From contig DATJJY010000156.1 in the NCBI GenBank assembly GCA_035491895.1, forward strand, positions 8,973 through 72,972: 64,000 nucleotides of DNA. The letters run 5' to 3'. The stretch comes from DASTHG01 sp035491895 (lineage in GTDB: Bacteria; Gemmatimonadota; Gemmatimonadetes; Gemmatimonadales; GWC2-71-9). The position numbers and the translations under genes were made by a program. Of the stretch, positions 8,686 to 17,190 are shown in pieces; the first letter of the stretch is position 1, and each line of letters starts with the position of its first letter. Below the pieces are notes generated by a model, which searched no databases, had not been told where the DNA came from, and was given only the letters and a program-made list of their open reading frames with translations.

Positions 8686-11600
8686 TGGCCTACCCCCCGC
8701 TTACGGTCACCGAGCGTGCCGACACGCTCGAGCGACAGCTGCTTGCCACCTGGAAGCACGAGCGGTTGTTCGCGCGCGTGCAGGAGGCGACGCGCTACGG
8801 GCCGCCGTTCGTCTTCTTCGAGGGCCCGCCCACCGCCAATGGCCGTCCCGGCATCCATCACGTCTTCTCGCGCACCATCAAGGACATGATCTGCCGCTAC
8901 CACACCATGCTGGGTCAGGGCGTGACGCGCATCGCGGGGTGGGACACGCACGGCCTCCCGGTGGAGATCGAGGTCGAGAAGTCGCTGAACATCAGCGGCA
9001 AGCAGCAGATCGAAGAGTTCGGGGTGGAGAAATTCAACCAGCTCTGTCGCGAGAGCGTCTTCACCTACAAGACCGACTGGGAAGCGTTGTCCGACCGAAT
9101 CGCCTACTGGCTCGACTACGAGCATCCCTACGTCACGTACTCGCGCGAATACATCGAGTCGGTGTGGTGGCTCCTGAAACGGCTGTTCGAGCGCGGCTTC
9201 CTGTATCGCGGCCACAAGGTGCTGCCGTACTGCCCGCGCTGCGGGACCGCGTTGTCCTCGCACGAGCTGGCGCTCGGGTACGAGGACGAGCACATCAATT
9301 CGGTCTACGTGACCTTCCCGCTCGCCGACGATCCCGCGGGCCAGCTCGTCGTCTGGACCACGACGCCCTGGACGCTGCTCTCCAACGTCGCCGTCGCCGT
9401 GCACCCGGACCTCGAGTACGGCGAGTACGCGCACCCCGACCACGTGACCGGGAAGCCGATCCGCTACATCGTCGCCGTCGCGCGAGCGGGTGAGGTCCAC
9501 GTGCACGGCCGGCCGATTTCCCAGGGCGACCTGATCCGGACATTTCAGGGAACGGAGCTGGTGGGCCAGCACTACCGGCGGCCGCTCGACGTCGTGGCGT
9601 ACCCGCCCGAGGGGAAGCACGAACTCGTCGTCGCGGCGGAGTTCGTCACCGCGGAAGACGGCTCGGGACTCGTGCACATGGCGCCGGCGTTCGGCGCCGA
9701 CGACTACGCCACGGGCCAGCAGCACGGGCTCGCCTTCGTCAATCCCGTGGCGGCCGACGGCACGTTCCGCGGGACGTCGTGGCCGGAGATCGAAGGGAAG
9801 CTCGTCACCGACAAGGCGACGAACGCCGCGATCATCGACCGCTTGAAGCACGAAGGTCGCTGGCTCGAAACGGCGCCCCTCACCCACAGCTATCCGTTCT
9901 GCTGGCGCTGCGGGTCGGCGCTCATCTACTACGCCCGCAGCTCGTGGTTCGTGCGCACCACGGGGTATAAACAACGGCTGCTCGAGACCAACGACACGGT
10001 GCAGTGGCACCCGCCGGAGATCGGCACGGGCCGCTTCGGCGAATGGCTCGCGCACAACGTCGATTGGGCGATTTCGCGCGACCGCTACTGGGGCACGCCG
10101 CTCAATGTGTGGGAATGCGACCGGACGAAGGAGCACCGCGAGGTGATTGGCTCGTACGAAGAGCTGGGCAGGCGTTGGGGTCGCGCGGTGCCGCCGGACT
10201 TCGATCCCCACAAGCCGTTCATCGACGCGGTCACCTGGAAGTGCAAGGACTGCGGCGGGACGATGAAACGCGTCCCCGAGGTGATCGACGCGTGGTTCGA
10301 CAGCGGGTCGATGCCGGTGGCGCAGTGGCACTATCCGTTCGAGCACGAGGCGGAATTCAAGGCGCACTTCCCCGCGGACTACATCTGCGAGGGCGTCGAT
10401 CAGACGCGCGGCTGGTTCTATTCGCTGCTGGCGATCGCAGTGGGCTGCTTCGACAGCCCGGCCTACCGCAACGTGATCGTGAACGAGCTGGTGCTCGACG
10501 CCCACGGCCAGAAGATGTCGAAGAGCAAGGGCAACGTCGTGAACCCCTGGCAGGTGATCGAGCAGCACGGGGCCGACGCGGTACGGCTGTTTCTCGTGGG
10601 GCAGAGCCAGGTGTGGCTCACCAAGCGGTTCGATGTGGCGGACGTGGGAAAGCTGGCGGGCGGTTTCCTCAACACGCTGCGCAGCACCTACGACTTCCTG
10701 CAGCGCTATGCGGAGGAGTGGCGCCCGGTCGCGGCGCCGCAACCCGTTGCCGAGCGGCCGCTGGTGGATCGCTGGCTGCTGGCGCGGCTCGATGAAACGG
10801 TGGCCCTGGTTCGCACGTCGTGGAACGAGTACGACGTGTATCCGGGAACGCGGGCGGTGATGGATTTCGTAGTGGACGACCTGTCCACCTGGTACGTGCG
10901 CCTCAACCGGCCGCGCTTCTGGGCCCCCGATCGCGCCGCGGACGAGTCGGCGCTGGCGACACTGTACGAGGCGCTCGTGACGGTGTCGAAGCTGCTCGCT
11001 CCGGCGGCGCCGTTTCTTTCCGACTGGCTGCATCGAGCGCTCGCCGGAACTTCGGTGCACCTGGAGCGGTTTCCGCTGGATCAGGGGCGCCGCGAGCCGA
11101 AGCTGGTGGCCGCCATGGCGGCGGTGCGGAAGCTGGCCTCGCTGGCGCGCGCCGCCCGCGAATCGAAGGGCCTCAGGGTGCGCCAACCGCTGGCCCGGAT
11201 GCAGCTGGCCGTCCCGGCCTCGGTGCGGGGTCCGCTCTTGGCAGACCTGTTAGATATCTTGGTCGCCGAAGTGAACGTAAAGAGCTACCAGGTCGTCGAA
11301 TCGGATGACGAGTTGGTGACGCTGCACGGCAAGGCCAACTTTCGCTCGCTGGGCAAGCGGTACGGCAAGGCGACGCCGCAGGCGGCGGAAGCGGTCGCGC
11401 AGCTGTCGGCCGCGCAGCTGCACGCACTCGAGCGCGGGGAATCGGTGAAGGGCGGGGAGTGGGAATTTTTCCCCGAGGACGTGACCGTCACGCGCGACGT
11501 GGCGAGCGACTGGGTGGTACAGGCCGACGGGCCGTACGTCGTGGCGCTCGATCCGGAGTTGACGCCGGATCTGATCGAAGAAGGACTGGCGCGGGAAGTG

Positions 11601-11852
11601 GTGAACCGCGTGCAGCGGCTCCGCAAGGACGCCGATTTCGAGTACACCACGCGGATCGATGTGAGCGTCTCCGGAGCGCCCGAGGTCGTGGCGGCCGTGG
11701 AGACGTTTCAGGGATACGTCATGGGAGAGACACTGGCGCGCCAGTTGGTGCTGGGGTCGCTCCTCGAAGACGCGGACATCACTCGGGAAGTCGATATCGA
11801 AGGGCGGGCGGCGACACTTGGCCTGCGTCGACACGACGGACGAAAGGGTTGA
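8685..11852 (+). CDS. ileS: Isoleucyl-tRNA synthetase, IleS2-like
   Basis: Charges tRNA-Ile, with an editing domain that removes valine. The class I motif appears as GIHH (residues 56-59) in 'PPTANGRPGIHH', and KMSKS is exact at residues 610-614. Cys pairs at 'YCPRCG', 'FCWRCG' and 'WKCKDCG' are probable zinc knuckles. At 1055 residues, with a long C-terminal region that lacks the E. coli-type zinc finger, it resembles the eukaryote-like IleS2 branch rather than IleS1. Members of that branch are often insensitive to mupirocin. No second ileS is seen. The ATG overlaps the previous stop by one base (TGATG), and the gene is followed by traR/dksA-like and lspA, as in many bacteria where ileS precedes lspA. 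Confidence 0.97.
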   Translation: MAYPPLTVTERADTLERQLLATWKHERLFARVQEATRYGPPFVFFEGPPTANGRPGIHHVFSRTIKDMICRYHTMLGQGVTRIAGWDTHGLPVEIEVEKSLNISGKQQIEEFGVEKFNQLCRESVFTYKTDWEALSDRIAYWLDYEHPYVTYSREYIESVWWLLKRLFERGFLYRGHKVLPYCPRCGTALSSHELALGYEDEHINSVYVTFPLADDPAGQLVVWTTTPWTLLSNVAVAVHPDLEYGEYAHPDHVTGKPIRYIVAVARAGEVHVHGRPISQGDLIRTFQGTELVGQHYRRPLDVVAYPPEGKHELVVAAEFVTAEDGSGLVHMAPAFGADDYATGQQHGLAFVNPVAADGTFRGTSWPEIEGKLVTDKATNAAIIDRLKHEGRWLETAPLTHSYPFCWRCGSALIYYARSSWFVRTTGYKQRLLETNDTVQWHPPEIGTGRFGEWLAHNVDWAISRDRYWGTPLNVWECDRTKEHREVIGSYEELGRRWGRAVPPDFDPHKPFIDAVTWKCKDCGGTMKRVPEVIDAWFDSGSMPVAQWHYPFEHEAEFKAHFPADYICEGVDQTRGWFYSLLAIAVGCFDSPAYRNVIVNELVLDAHGQKMSKSKGNVVNPWQVIEQHGADAVRLFLVGQSQVWLTKRFDVADVGKLAGGFLNTLRSTYDFLQRYAEEWRPVAAPQPVAERPLVDRWLLARLDETVALVRTSWNEYDVYPGTRAVMDFVVDDLSTWYVRLNRPRFWAPDRAADESALATLYEALVTVSKLLAPAAPFLSDWLHRALAGTSVHLERFPLDQGRREPKLVAAMAAVRKLASLARAARESKGLRVRQPLARMQLAVPASVRGPLLADLLDILVAEVNVKSYQVVESDDELVTLHGKANFRSLGKRYGKATPQAAEAVAQLSAAQLHALERGESVKGGEWEFFPEDVTVTRDVASDWVVQADGPYVVALDPELTPDLIEEGLAREVVNRVQRLRKDADFEYTTRIDVSVSGAPEVVAAVETFQGYVMGETLARQLVLGSLLEDADITREVDIEGRAATLGLRRHDGRKG

Positions 11853-11853
11853 A

Positions 11854-12258
11854 ATGCCGACGAAAACCAAAGGCCTGAACAAGAAGCAGCTGAGCCACCT
11901 GGAAAAGCGGCTGCTCGAGGAACGCGCCCGGGTCATGAAGGAGCTGGGCCACTACGACGAGTCATTCAACTCGAGCCTGCAGGCATCGGACGGAGACCTG
12001 TCGAGTTATTCGTTCCACATGGCCGACCAGGGCACCGACGCCATGGAGCGCGAAAAGGCGTTCCTGTTCGCGTCCCAGGAAGGACGCTACCTGTGGCACG
12101 TGAATCAGGCGCTGCGCCGGCTCTACCAGAACCCGGAAAAATTCGGCAAGTGCGAGCAGTGCGGTGAGGAGATCGGTTTCGACCGGCTGGACGCGCTGCC
12201 CCACGCACGACTCTGCATTAACTGTAAGGCCAAGGAAGAGGATGGAAAGCGCCGGTAA
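11854..12258 (+). CDS. DksA/TraR-family C4 zinc-finger protein
   Basis: A 134-residue DksA/TraR-family protein. The N-terminal half is a helical hairpin (residues ~10-90) that would enter the RNA polymerase secondary channel. The C-terminal half holds a four-cysteine zinc finger at C100, C103, C121 and C124. Family members modulate transcription with ppGpp or act as general regulators. The acidic tip motif DxxDxA of true DksA is not evident: the tip region reads 'ASDGDLSSY', so this is more like the Gram-positive YteA/TraR type. The ATG at 11854 is preceded by GAAAGGG and is preferred over an in-frame ATG at 11818 inside ileS. It overlaps lspA by 17 bases. Confidence 0.9.
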   Translation: MPTKTKGLNKKQLSHLEKRLLEERARVMKELGHYDESFNSSLQASDGDLSSYSFHMADQGTDAMEREKAFLFASQEGRYLWHVNQALRRLYQNPEKFGKCEQCGEEIGFDRLDALPHARLCINCKAKEEDGKRR

Positions 12259-12766
12259 CCGCCGCCTGTTCTGGGGCACGGTGATCGGCATCGTGTCCCT
12301 GGACATTCTCACCAAGCTGCTCGCCGAGGGGGTCCTGTCGCGTCGACCGATCCCCGTCATCGGCGATTACGTGGTGCTGCGGCTCGTCTACAACCAGTGC
12401 GCGGCGTTCGGGATCTGTCTCGGGCCCGCCGAATACTCGCGCTGGATCTTCCTCGCCCTGGCGTTGCTGGCGCTCACGGTGCTCGGCTCGATGGTCCGGA
12501 ATACGCCAGACACCGATCGGCTGCGGATCTTCGTGCTCGGCCTGCTCGTGGCCGGCGCCATCGGCAACGTCGTGGACCGGTTGCGCAGCGCGCAGGGCGT
12601 CGTCGATTTCATCGAAGTAGGGATCGGCAGCTACCGCTGGCCGACCTTCAACGTCGCCGACTCCGCCATCACCGTGGGCGCGATCGCGCTCGCGATCTCC
12701 CTGTGGATGGAAGGGCGAACGCGGGGCGGCGGAGCGCCGAAGGAGGCCGGGACGGCGACGTCGTGA
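12242..12766 (+). CDS. lspA: Lipoprotein signal peptidase LspA
   Basis: Signal peptidase II, which cleaves diacylglyceryl-modified prolipoproteins in the inner membrane. The two catalytic aspartates are visible in 'GNVVDRLR' (D112) and 'FNVADSAI' (D140). There are four hydrophobic segments at about residues 10-28, 66-84, 96-111 and 140-158. 'VYNQCAAFGI' is the N-x-G/A-A-A-F-like family loop. The length of 174 residues is usual. Start ATG 12242 is inside the traR/dksA-like gene, and the earlier in-frame ATG at 12164 would add a non-conserved tail. Substrates in this window would include the lipoproteins at 55946-57052 and 62254-63624. The stop overlaps the rluD GTG (GTGA). Confidence 0.96.
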   Translation: MESAGNRRLFWGTVIGIVSLDILTKLLAEGVLSRRPIPVIGDYVVLRLVYNQCAAFGICLGPAEYSRWIFLALALLALTVLGSMVRNTPDTDRLRIFVLGLLVAGAIGNVVDRLRSAQGVVDFIEVGIGSYRWPTFNVADSAITVGAIALAISLWMEGRTRGGGAPKEAGTATS

Positions 12767-13779
12767 CGCCCCCCGGCACCACTTTCACCATCGTGGTGCC
12801 AGTCACCGAGCGGCTCGACCGCTTTCTCGCCGATCAGCTCGCCCTCTCCCGCACCTACGCGGCTCGCCTCATCGCCGACAAACGCGTCACGCTGGACGGC
12901 CGCCCGCTCCGCGCCTCGGCCCTCCTGGAGCGCGGCATGACGATCAGCGTCGAATTCCCGCCGGCAACGCCGCCGCGCACCTACACTCCCGCCGACAGTG
13001 ACCTCACATTCGTCTACCAGGACGAGTACCTCGCAGTGCTCGACAAGCCCGCCGGCCTCGTCGTGCACCCCGGGCCGGGGCACTGGGACGACACGCTGGT
13101 CAATGTCCTCGTGGGTCGCGGGACGCCGCTCTCCGAAGGCAACGAGGCGGGGCGTCCCGGGATCGTGCACCGCCTCGATCGGGACACCTCGGGGCTCCTC
13201 GTCGTCGCCAAGACCGACGTCGCCCACCGCAAGCTCGCCCGGGCGATCGAGCGGCACGAGGTGCGCCGCGTCTACGCCTGCGTCACCTGGGGGCACTTCG
13301 CCAAGAGTCCGGTGGACATTGAAGCACCCATCGCCCGGCATGCCGAAGATCGCAAACGGATGACCGTCCGCTCGGGGGGTCGCCATGCCGTCACGCACGT
13401 GGAGCAAGTCGCCCGCTTCGCGCTCGTCGACCTGTTGCGGGTCACACTCGGCACCGGGCGGACACACCAGATCCGTGTCCATCTCGCACACGTCGGACAT
13501 CCGGTCGTGGGCGACCGCGAGTACGCCTTCGGCGGGAGCCGCCGCGTCACCCCCTCCGAGCGCCGCGCCGCGGAGCGACTCGAGGAGCTGGCCCCGCGCC
13601 AGATGCTGCACGCCGCGGTGCTGGAATTCACGCATCCGATAACGGGCGTCAAACTGGCACTGCGCTCGGAATGGCCCGCCGATCTGGCTCCGGCGCTGGC
13701 CGAGGCGGCCGGCGACGCAAAATTGCTTGCTGAACGCAACCCCTTGCAGTATCTTGGCTTCGCTCTCTCGGATGGCTGA
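12763..13779 (+). CDS. rluD: RluD-family 23S rRNA pseudouridine synthase
   Basis: A large-subunit pseudouridine synthase of the RluA/RluD family. It has an S4-like RNA-binding domain (residues ~15-75, 'RLDRFLADQLALSRTYAARLI') followed by the catalytic domain with 'GIVHRLDRDTSGLLVVAK', where D139 is the catalytic Asp. 'KPAGLVVHPG' and 'GRTHQIRVHLAHVGHPVVGD' are further signatures. The S4 domain and length (338 residues) point to RluD (helix 69 of 23S rRNA) rather than RluA. Adjacent lspA-rluD is a common arrangement. The stop overlaps the first cheW by 8 bases, and the cheW promoter lies inside its 3' end. Confidence 0.95.
   Translation: MTPPGTTFTIVVPVTERLDRFLADQLALSRTYAARLIADKRVTLDGRPLRASALLERGMTISVEFPPATPPRTYTPADSDLTFVYQDEYLAVLDKPAGLVVHPGPGHWDDTLVNVLVGRGTPLSEGNEAGRPGIVHRLDRDTSGLLVVAKTDVAHRKLARAIERHEVRRVYACVTWGHFAKSPVDIEAPIARHAEDRKRMTVRSGGRHAVTHVEQVARFALVDLLRVTLGTGRTHQIRVHLAHVGHPVVGDREYAFGGSRRVTPSERRAAERLEELAPRQMLHAAVLEFTHPITGVKLALRSEWPADLAPALAEAAGDAKLLAERNPLQYLGFALSDG
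13727..13755 (+). promoter_or_regulatory. Probable promoter of the chemosensory operon
   Basis: TTGCTG (13727-13732), 17 bases, TATCTT (13750-13755), lying in the 3' end of rluD and 16 bases before the cheW ATG at 13772. The window AAAATTGCTTGCTGAACG is locally AT-richer than its surroundings. It would let the che operon be expressed independently of the housekeeping genes upstream. Confidence 0.45.
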
Positions 13780-14218
13780 CCAGACGGTCGTTAGGCTCTT
13801 GGTGTTCCGGGTGGGCCCGCTCGCCTGCGCCGCCGAGGCGGAGGCGGTTCGGGAAATCCTGCCCCGACTCCCCACGATCCGCATTCCGGGGGCGCCGCCC
13901 CTGGTGGCCGGGCTGGTCAACGTGCGCGGCAGTCTGGTGACGGTCGTGGAGGGATGGCGGGCGCTCGATCTCCCCGATCCCGGCACGACGGATGGCGGGA
14001 CCACGATCCTGCTCGAGGTCGGCGCGGCACGACGCCCCCTCGGCTTTATAGTGGACGAGGTGCTGGATCTGTTGTCGGTGCCGAATGCGCAGCTCGAGCG
14101 GCGCGAGACACTGCCGGGTCTCGATCCGCGATTGGTGCGCGCCGTGGGCCGACGCGGCGGGCAGGTGTTCGTCGTCCTCGATACCGAGGCTTTGCTGGCC
14201 CCCGTACTGTCATCCTAG
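13772..14218 (+). CDS. cheW: CheW-like coupling protein (first copy)
   Basis: A CheW-domain protein of 148 residues, which normally bridges chemoreceptors and CheA. The pattern 'RLLVFRVGPLACAAEAEAVREIL', 'IPGAPPLVAGLVNVRGSLVTVVEGWRAL' and 'GFIVDEVLDLLSV' follows the two SH3-like barrels of CheW ('GVINLRGxxxPVIDL' equivalent). The sequence is divergent and the receptor-contact region cannot be judged. ATG 13772 is chosen over an in-frame ATG at 13727, which would lie deep in rluD and precede the likely promoter. First gene of the 17-kb che/PATAN/GTPase operon. Confidence 0.88.
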   Translation: MADQTVVRLLVFRVGPLACAAEAEAVREILPRLPTIRIPGAPPLVAGLVNVRGSLVTVVEGWRALDLPDPGTTDGGTTILLEVGAARRPLGFIVDEVLDLLSVPNAQLERRETLPGLDPRLVRAVGRRGGQVFVVLDTEALLAPVLSS

Positions 14219-14227
14219 GGAGGGTCT

Positions 14228-14590
14228 GTGAGCCATTCTGTTCTCGTCTGCGACGACGCGATCTTCATGCGGACGATGATCAGCGACATCCTCGCGCAGG
14301 CCGGCTTCGAGATCGTCGGCGAGGCGGAGACCGGCGCCCAGGCGGTGGAGAAGTACAAGCAGTTGAAGCCGGATCTCGTCACGATGGACATCGTGATGCC
14401 CGACATGGGCGGCATCGACGCCGTGCGCGAGATCGTGAAGAACGATCCCGATGCGAAGATCCTGATGTGCAGCGCGATGGGGCAGCAAGCGCTGGTGGTG
14501 GAGGCGATTCAGGCGGGGGCCAAGGACTTCGTCGTCAAGCCGTTCCAGCCCTCGCGCGTGCTGGAAGCGGTCCAGCGCGTTCTCGGCTGA
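14228..14590 (+). CDS. cheY: CheY-like response regulator
   Basis: A single receiver domain of 120 residues with the acidic pair D9-D10, phospho-acceptor D54 in 'VTMDIVMPDMGG', the switch Ser in 'LMCSAMGQ' and the Lys-Pro of 'FVVKPFQ'. No output domain. The 'MDIVMPDMGG(I/L)' and 'CSAMGQQALV' wording is that of the CheY branch found in Firmicutes and Thermotoga che operons rather than E. coli CheY. It is the likely phosphoryl acceptor of the CheA encoded next and the likely substrate of the CheC at 16570. GTG start 9 bases after the cheW stop, with AGGGAGGGT directly upstream as an unusually good ribosome-binding site. Confidence 0.95.
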   Translation: MSHSVLVCDDAIFMRTMISDILAQAGFEIVGEAETGAQAVEKYKQLKPDLVTMDIVMPDMGGIDAVREIVKNDPDAKILMCSAMGQQALVVEAIQAGAKDFVVKPFQPSRVLEAVQRVLG

Positions 14591-14592
14591 CA

Positions 14593-16560
14593 ATGGATCT
14601 GTCGCAGTACGCCGAGCTGTTCCTGGCGGAGAGCCGGGAGCACGTGAGCGCGTGCAACCATCTGCTGCTCGACTGGGAGCGCACCCCCACCTCGCCGGAG
14701 CCGGTGGGTGGCATCTTCCGCGCCGTCCATACGGTGAAGGGAATGGCGGCCACGATGGGGTACGCCCGCGTGGCCGATCTCGCGCATCGCATGGAGAACC
14801 TGCTCGACCGGCTGCGCAAGACGCGCGGCGCGCCGGGCGGCGATCTGCTGCAACTCCTCTTCCGAGCCACCGATCTCCTGGAACGGGCCATCGGCCTCGC
14901 GGTGCAGGGGCGCGAGCGCGACATCGATGTGGCGGCGCTCGGCGCGGAGCTCGATGCGGCGGCGAAGCGCGCCGGCGCCCCCGCGGTCGGGTGGCGCGCC
15001 GTTCAAAAGCGGGCGAAGGCGGGGGTGCCGCAACCGGCGCCGGCCGAGTCCGGCAGCGCCGCCGGTGGGGGCGGGGCGGGCGGGGGCGGGCGTCTCGTGT
15101 CGATCGCGCTGCGAGCCGAAGCGCAGTTGAAGGGCGGGCGGGCGCTGCTCGTGTTGCGCCGCGCGCAAGCGCTCGGTGCGGTGTCCCATTTGTCGCCGCC
15201 CGAGCAGGCATTCGGCGCGGAAGACTTCGACGGGCAGTTCACGTTCCGTCTCGACACGAAGACCGCGAGTCCGGAGATCGAGCGCGTGCTGGCAGGGGCC
15301 GGCGACGTCGAGCGCGTGGCGGTCGCGGAGTCGGACGAGGCCGCGCTGGCGCGGGCCGAAACGGTCGGTGGGGCGGCGGGGACCGTCGGGGCCGCGGGGG
15401 GAGCGCCGGGGGCCGCGGAGCGCAGCCGCCACATCCGTGTCGATCTGCGCCGGCTCGACGCGCTCATGGATCTCATCGGCGAGCTGGTCACGGCACGCGG
15501 CCGGCTGAACCAGCTGGCGGCGGAGCGGCGTGATCCGGCCGTCGACGACGTGGCGATCCAGGTGTCGCGCCTGACGGGCGAGCTGCAGGCGGAAATCATC
15601 CAGGCGCGTATGACGCCGGTCTGGCAGGTGTTCGACCGGTATCCCCGGCTGGTGCGCGATCTCGCGAAACAGCTCGACAAGCAGGTGTCGTTGCGCGTGG
15701 AGGGGAAGGAGATCGAGCTCGATCGCACGATTCTCGACGAGCTGGGCGATCCCCTGGTGCATCTGCTGCGCAACGCGGTGGACCACGGCATTGAGATGCC
15801 CGCGGAGCGGCAGCGCCGCGGCAAGCCCGCCGAAGGCGAGATCGTCCTCGGAGCCGTCCGGGAGCGCGCCTCGGTCGCGATCAGCATCGCCGACGACGGC
15901 CGCGGTCTCGACCGGCGCCGCATTCTCGAGCAAGCGAAGAAGGAAGGGCTCGTCGACACTGACATCGACACGTTGAGCGACGACCAGCTGCTGCGCGTGA
16001 TCGCGCGCCCCGGCTTCTCGACCACCGATGCCGTGACGAGCGTGTCGGGGCGCGGCGTGGGGCTCGATGTCGCCATGTCGAAGATCCGCGCGCTCGGCGG
16101 CACGATCGAGGTGCAGTCGGAGGCCGGCCGCGGCACGACGTTCGTGCTGCGGCTCCCCGTGACGCTCGCGATCGTGCGGGCGCTGATCGCGGACGTCGGC
16201 GGCGAGCGCTACGCCCTGCCGCTCACATACGTGTCGGAGACGGTCGAGTTCGGCGCGGTGCCGAGTGCGACCGTCGAGGGGCGCGAAGCAATGGTGCTGC
16301 GCGATCGCGTCGTGCCGCTGGTTCACCTGCGGGAGCTGTTGCGCACCGGCGGCGGCGCGCCGTCGACGCGCCGCCCGGTGGTCGTGCTGCAGATGGGCGA
16401 GCGGCGCACCGGGGTGGTGGTGGACGGGATGCTGGGGCAGCAGGAGATCGTCGTAAAGAGTTTCGATGCGCCGCGGGGGACGCTGCCGGTCTTCAGCGGG
16501 GCGACCATCATGGGGGACGGTGTGCCGGCGTTGATTCTCGACGCCGGTGGGCTCGTGTAA
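14593..16560 (+). CDS. cheA: Chemotaxis histidine kinase CheA
   Basis: A 655-residue CheA. An N-terminal HPt domain has phospho-acceptor H46 in 'RAVHTVKGMAATMG'. A Gly/Ala-rich linker of ~140-165 is followed by a small P2-like domain. The P3 dimerisation helices begin at 'RLDALMDLIGELVTARGRL' (~residue 285). The HATPase N-box reads 'HLLRNAVDHGIE', followed by the G1 box 'IADDGRGLD' and G2 'GRGVGLDVA'. The C-terminal P5 CheW-like domain starts near 'LIADVGGERYALPL'. All catalytic boxes look intact. A second low-complexity Gly/Ala linker precedes P3. The enzyme should phosphorylate CheY (14228) and CheB (28255). It is the core of the operon. Confidence 0.96.
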   Translation: MDLSQYAELFLAESREHVSACNHLLLDWERTPTSPEPVGGIFRAVHTVKGMAATMGYARVADLAHRMENLLDRLRKTRGAPGGDLLQLLFRATDLLERAIGLAVQGRERDIDVAALGAELDAAAKRAGAPAVGWRAVQKRAKAGVPQPAPAESGSAAGGGGAGGGGRLVSIALRAEAQLKGGRALLVLRRAQALGAVSHLSPPEQAFGAEDFDGQFTFRLDTKTASPEIERVLAGAGDVERVAVAESDEAALARAETVGGAAGTVGAAGGAPGAAERSRHIRVDLRRLDALMDLIGELVTARGRLNQLAAERRDPAVDDVAIQVSRLTGELQAEIIQARMTPVWQVFDRYPRLVRDLAKQLDKQVSLRVEGKEIELDRTILDELGDPLVHLLRNAVDHGIEMPAERQRRGKPAEGEIVLGAVRERASVAISIADDGRGLDRRRILEQAKKEGLVDTDIDTLSDDQLLRVIARPGFSTTDAVTSVSGRGVGLDVAMSKIRALGGTIEVQSEAGRGTTFVLRLPVTLAIVRALIADVGGERYALPLTYVSETVEFGAVPSATVEGREAMVLRDRVVPLVHLRELLRTGGGAPSTRRPVVVLQMGERRTGVVVDGMLGQQEIVVKSFDAPRGTLPVFSGATIMGDGVPALILDAGGLV

Positions 16561-16569
16561 GGGGGACGC

Positions 16570-17187
16570 ATGGAAGACGTTCGCGACCTGAAAGAGCTGC
16601 AGATCGACGCCTTGCGTGAGGTCGCCAATATCGGCGCCGGCCACGCGGCGACCGCGCTGTCCCAGATGACGAATCGCCGCATCATGATCAGCGTGCCGCA
16701 GATCAACATCGCGCGGCTCGAGGAGGTCGCCGACCTGCTGGGCGACGCGAACGCGGTGGTGGTCGCGGTGCTGATGCACATGCTGGGCGATCTGACGGGC
16801 CGCACGCTGCTGCTCTTTCCCGAGCGGGTCGGGCAGCGGCTGTGCGACATGCTGCTGCGCCGCGCGCAGGGGGCCACCACGTCGTTCGACGCGCTGGAGC
16901 AATCGGCCCTGAAAGAGGCGGGCAACATTCTCTCGGGCGCCTACATGAACGCCCTCTCCGACTTCATGGGGATGCTGCTCCTGCCCTCGGTGCCGAGCCT
17001 GGTCATCGATCTCTCAGCCGCGGTGCTGACGACGACGTACCTGAATTTCGGGCACGACCGCGACTTCGTCTTCTGCGTCGAGACGGAATTCCGCATCGAT
17101 GCCGAGGAAGAGCTGCGCGGGCACTTTCTGCTGCTGCCGGACCTCGCCTCCCTCAAGGCGATCTTCGACGCGATCCGCGTCACCTGA
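16570..17187 (+). CDS. cheC: CheC-type phosphatase with two active sites
   Basis: A 205-residue CheC/CheX/FliY-family CheY-P phosphatase. Both copies of the D/S-x3-E-x2-N active-site signature are intact: 'DALREVAN' near residue 13 and 'SALKEAGN' near residue 113, each starting a helix followed by the family's Gly-x-Gly turn ('NIGAGHA', 'NILSGAY'). Two sites define CheC rather than the one-site CheX. CheC is regulated by the deamidase CheD in Bacillus and Thermotoga, and a cheD is present downstream (27744). The ATG follows GGGGGAC by a short gap. Confidence 0.93.
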   Translation: MEDVRDLKELQIDALREVANIGAGHAATALSQMTNRRIMISVPQINIARLEEVADLLGDANAVVVAVLMHMLGDLTGRTLLLFPERVGQRLCDMLLRRAQGATTSFDALEQSALKEAGNILSGAYMNALSDFMGMLLLPSVPSLVIDLSAAVLTTTYLNFGHDRDFVFCVETEFRIDAEEELRGHFLLLPDLASLKAIFDAIRVT

Positions 17188-17190
17188 GCC

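Noticed and set aside
8526..11186. A long minus-strand open frame opposite ileS, and similar ones opposite ftsH, cheA and mraY
   Set aside because: Antisense frames of GC-rich genes; no domain patterns, and the plus-strand proteins are unmistakable.
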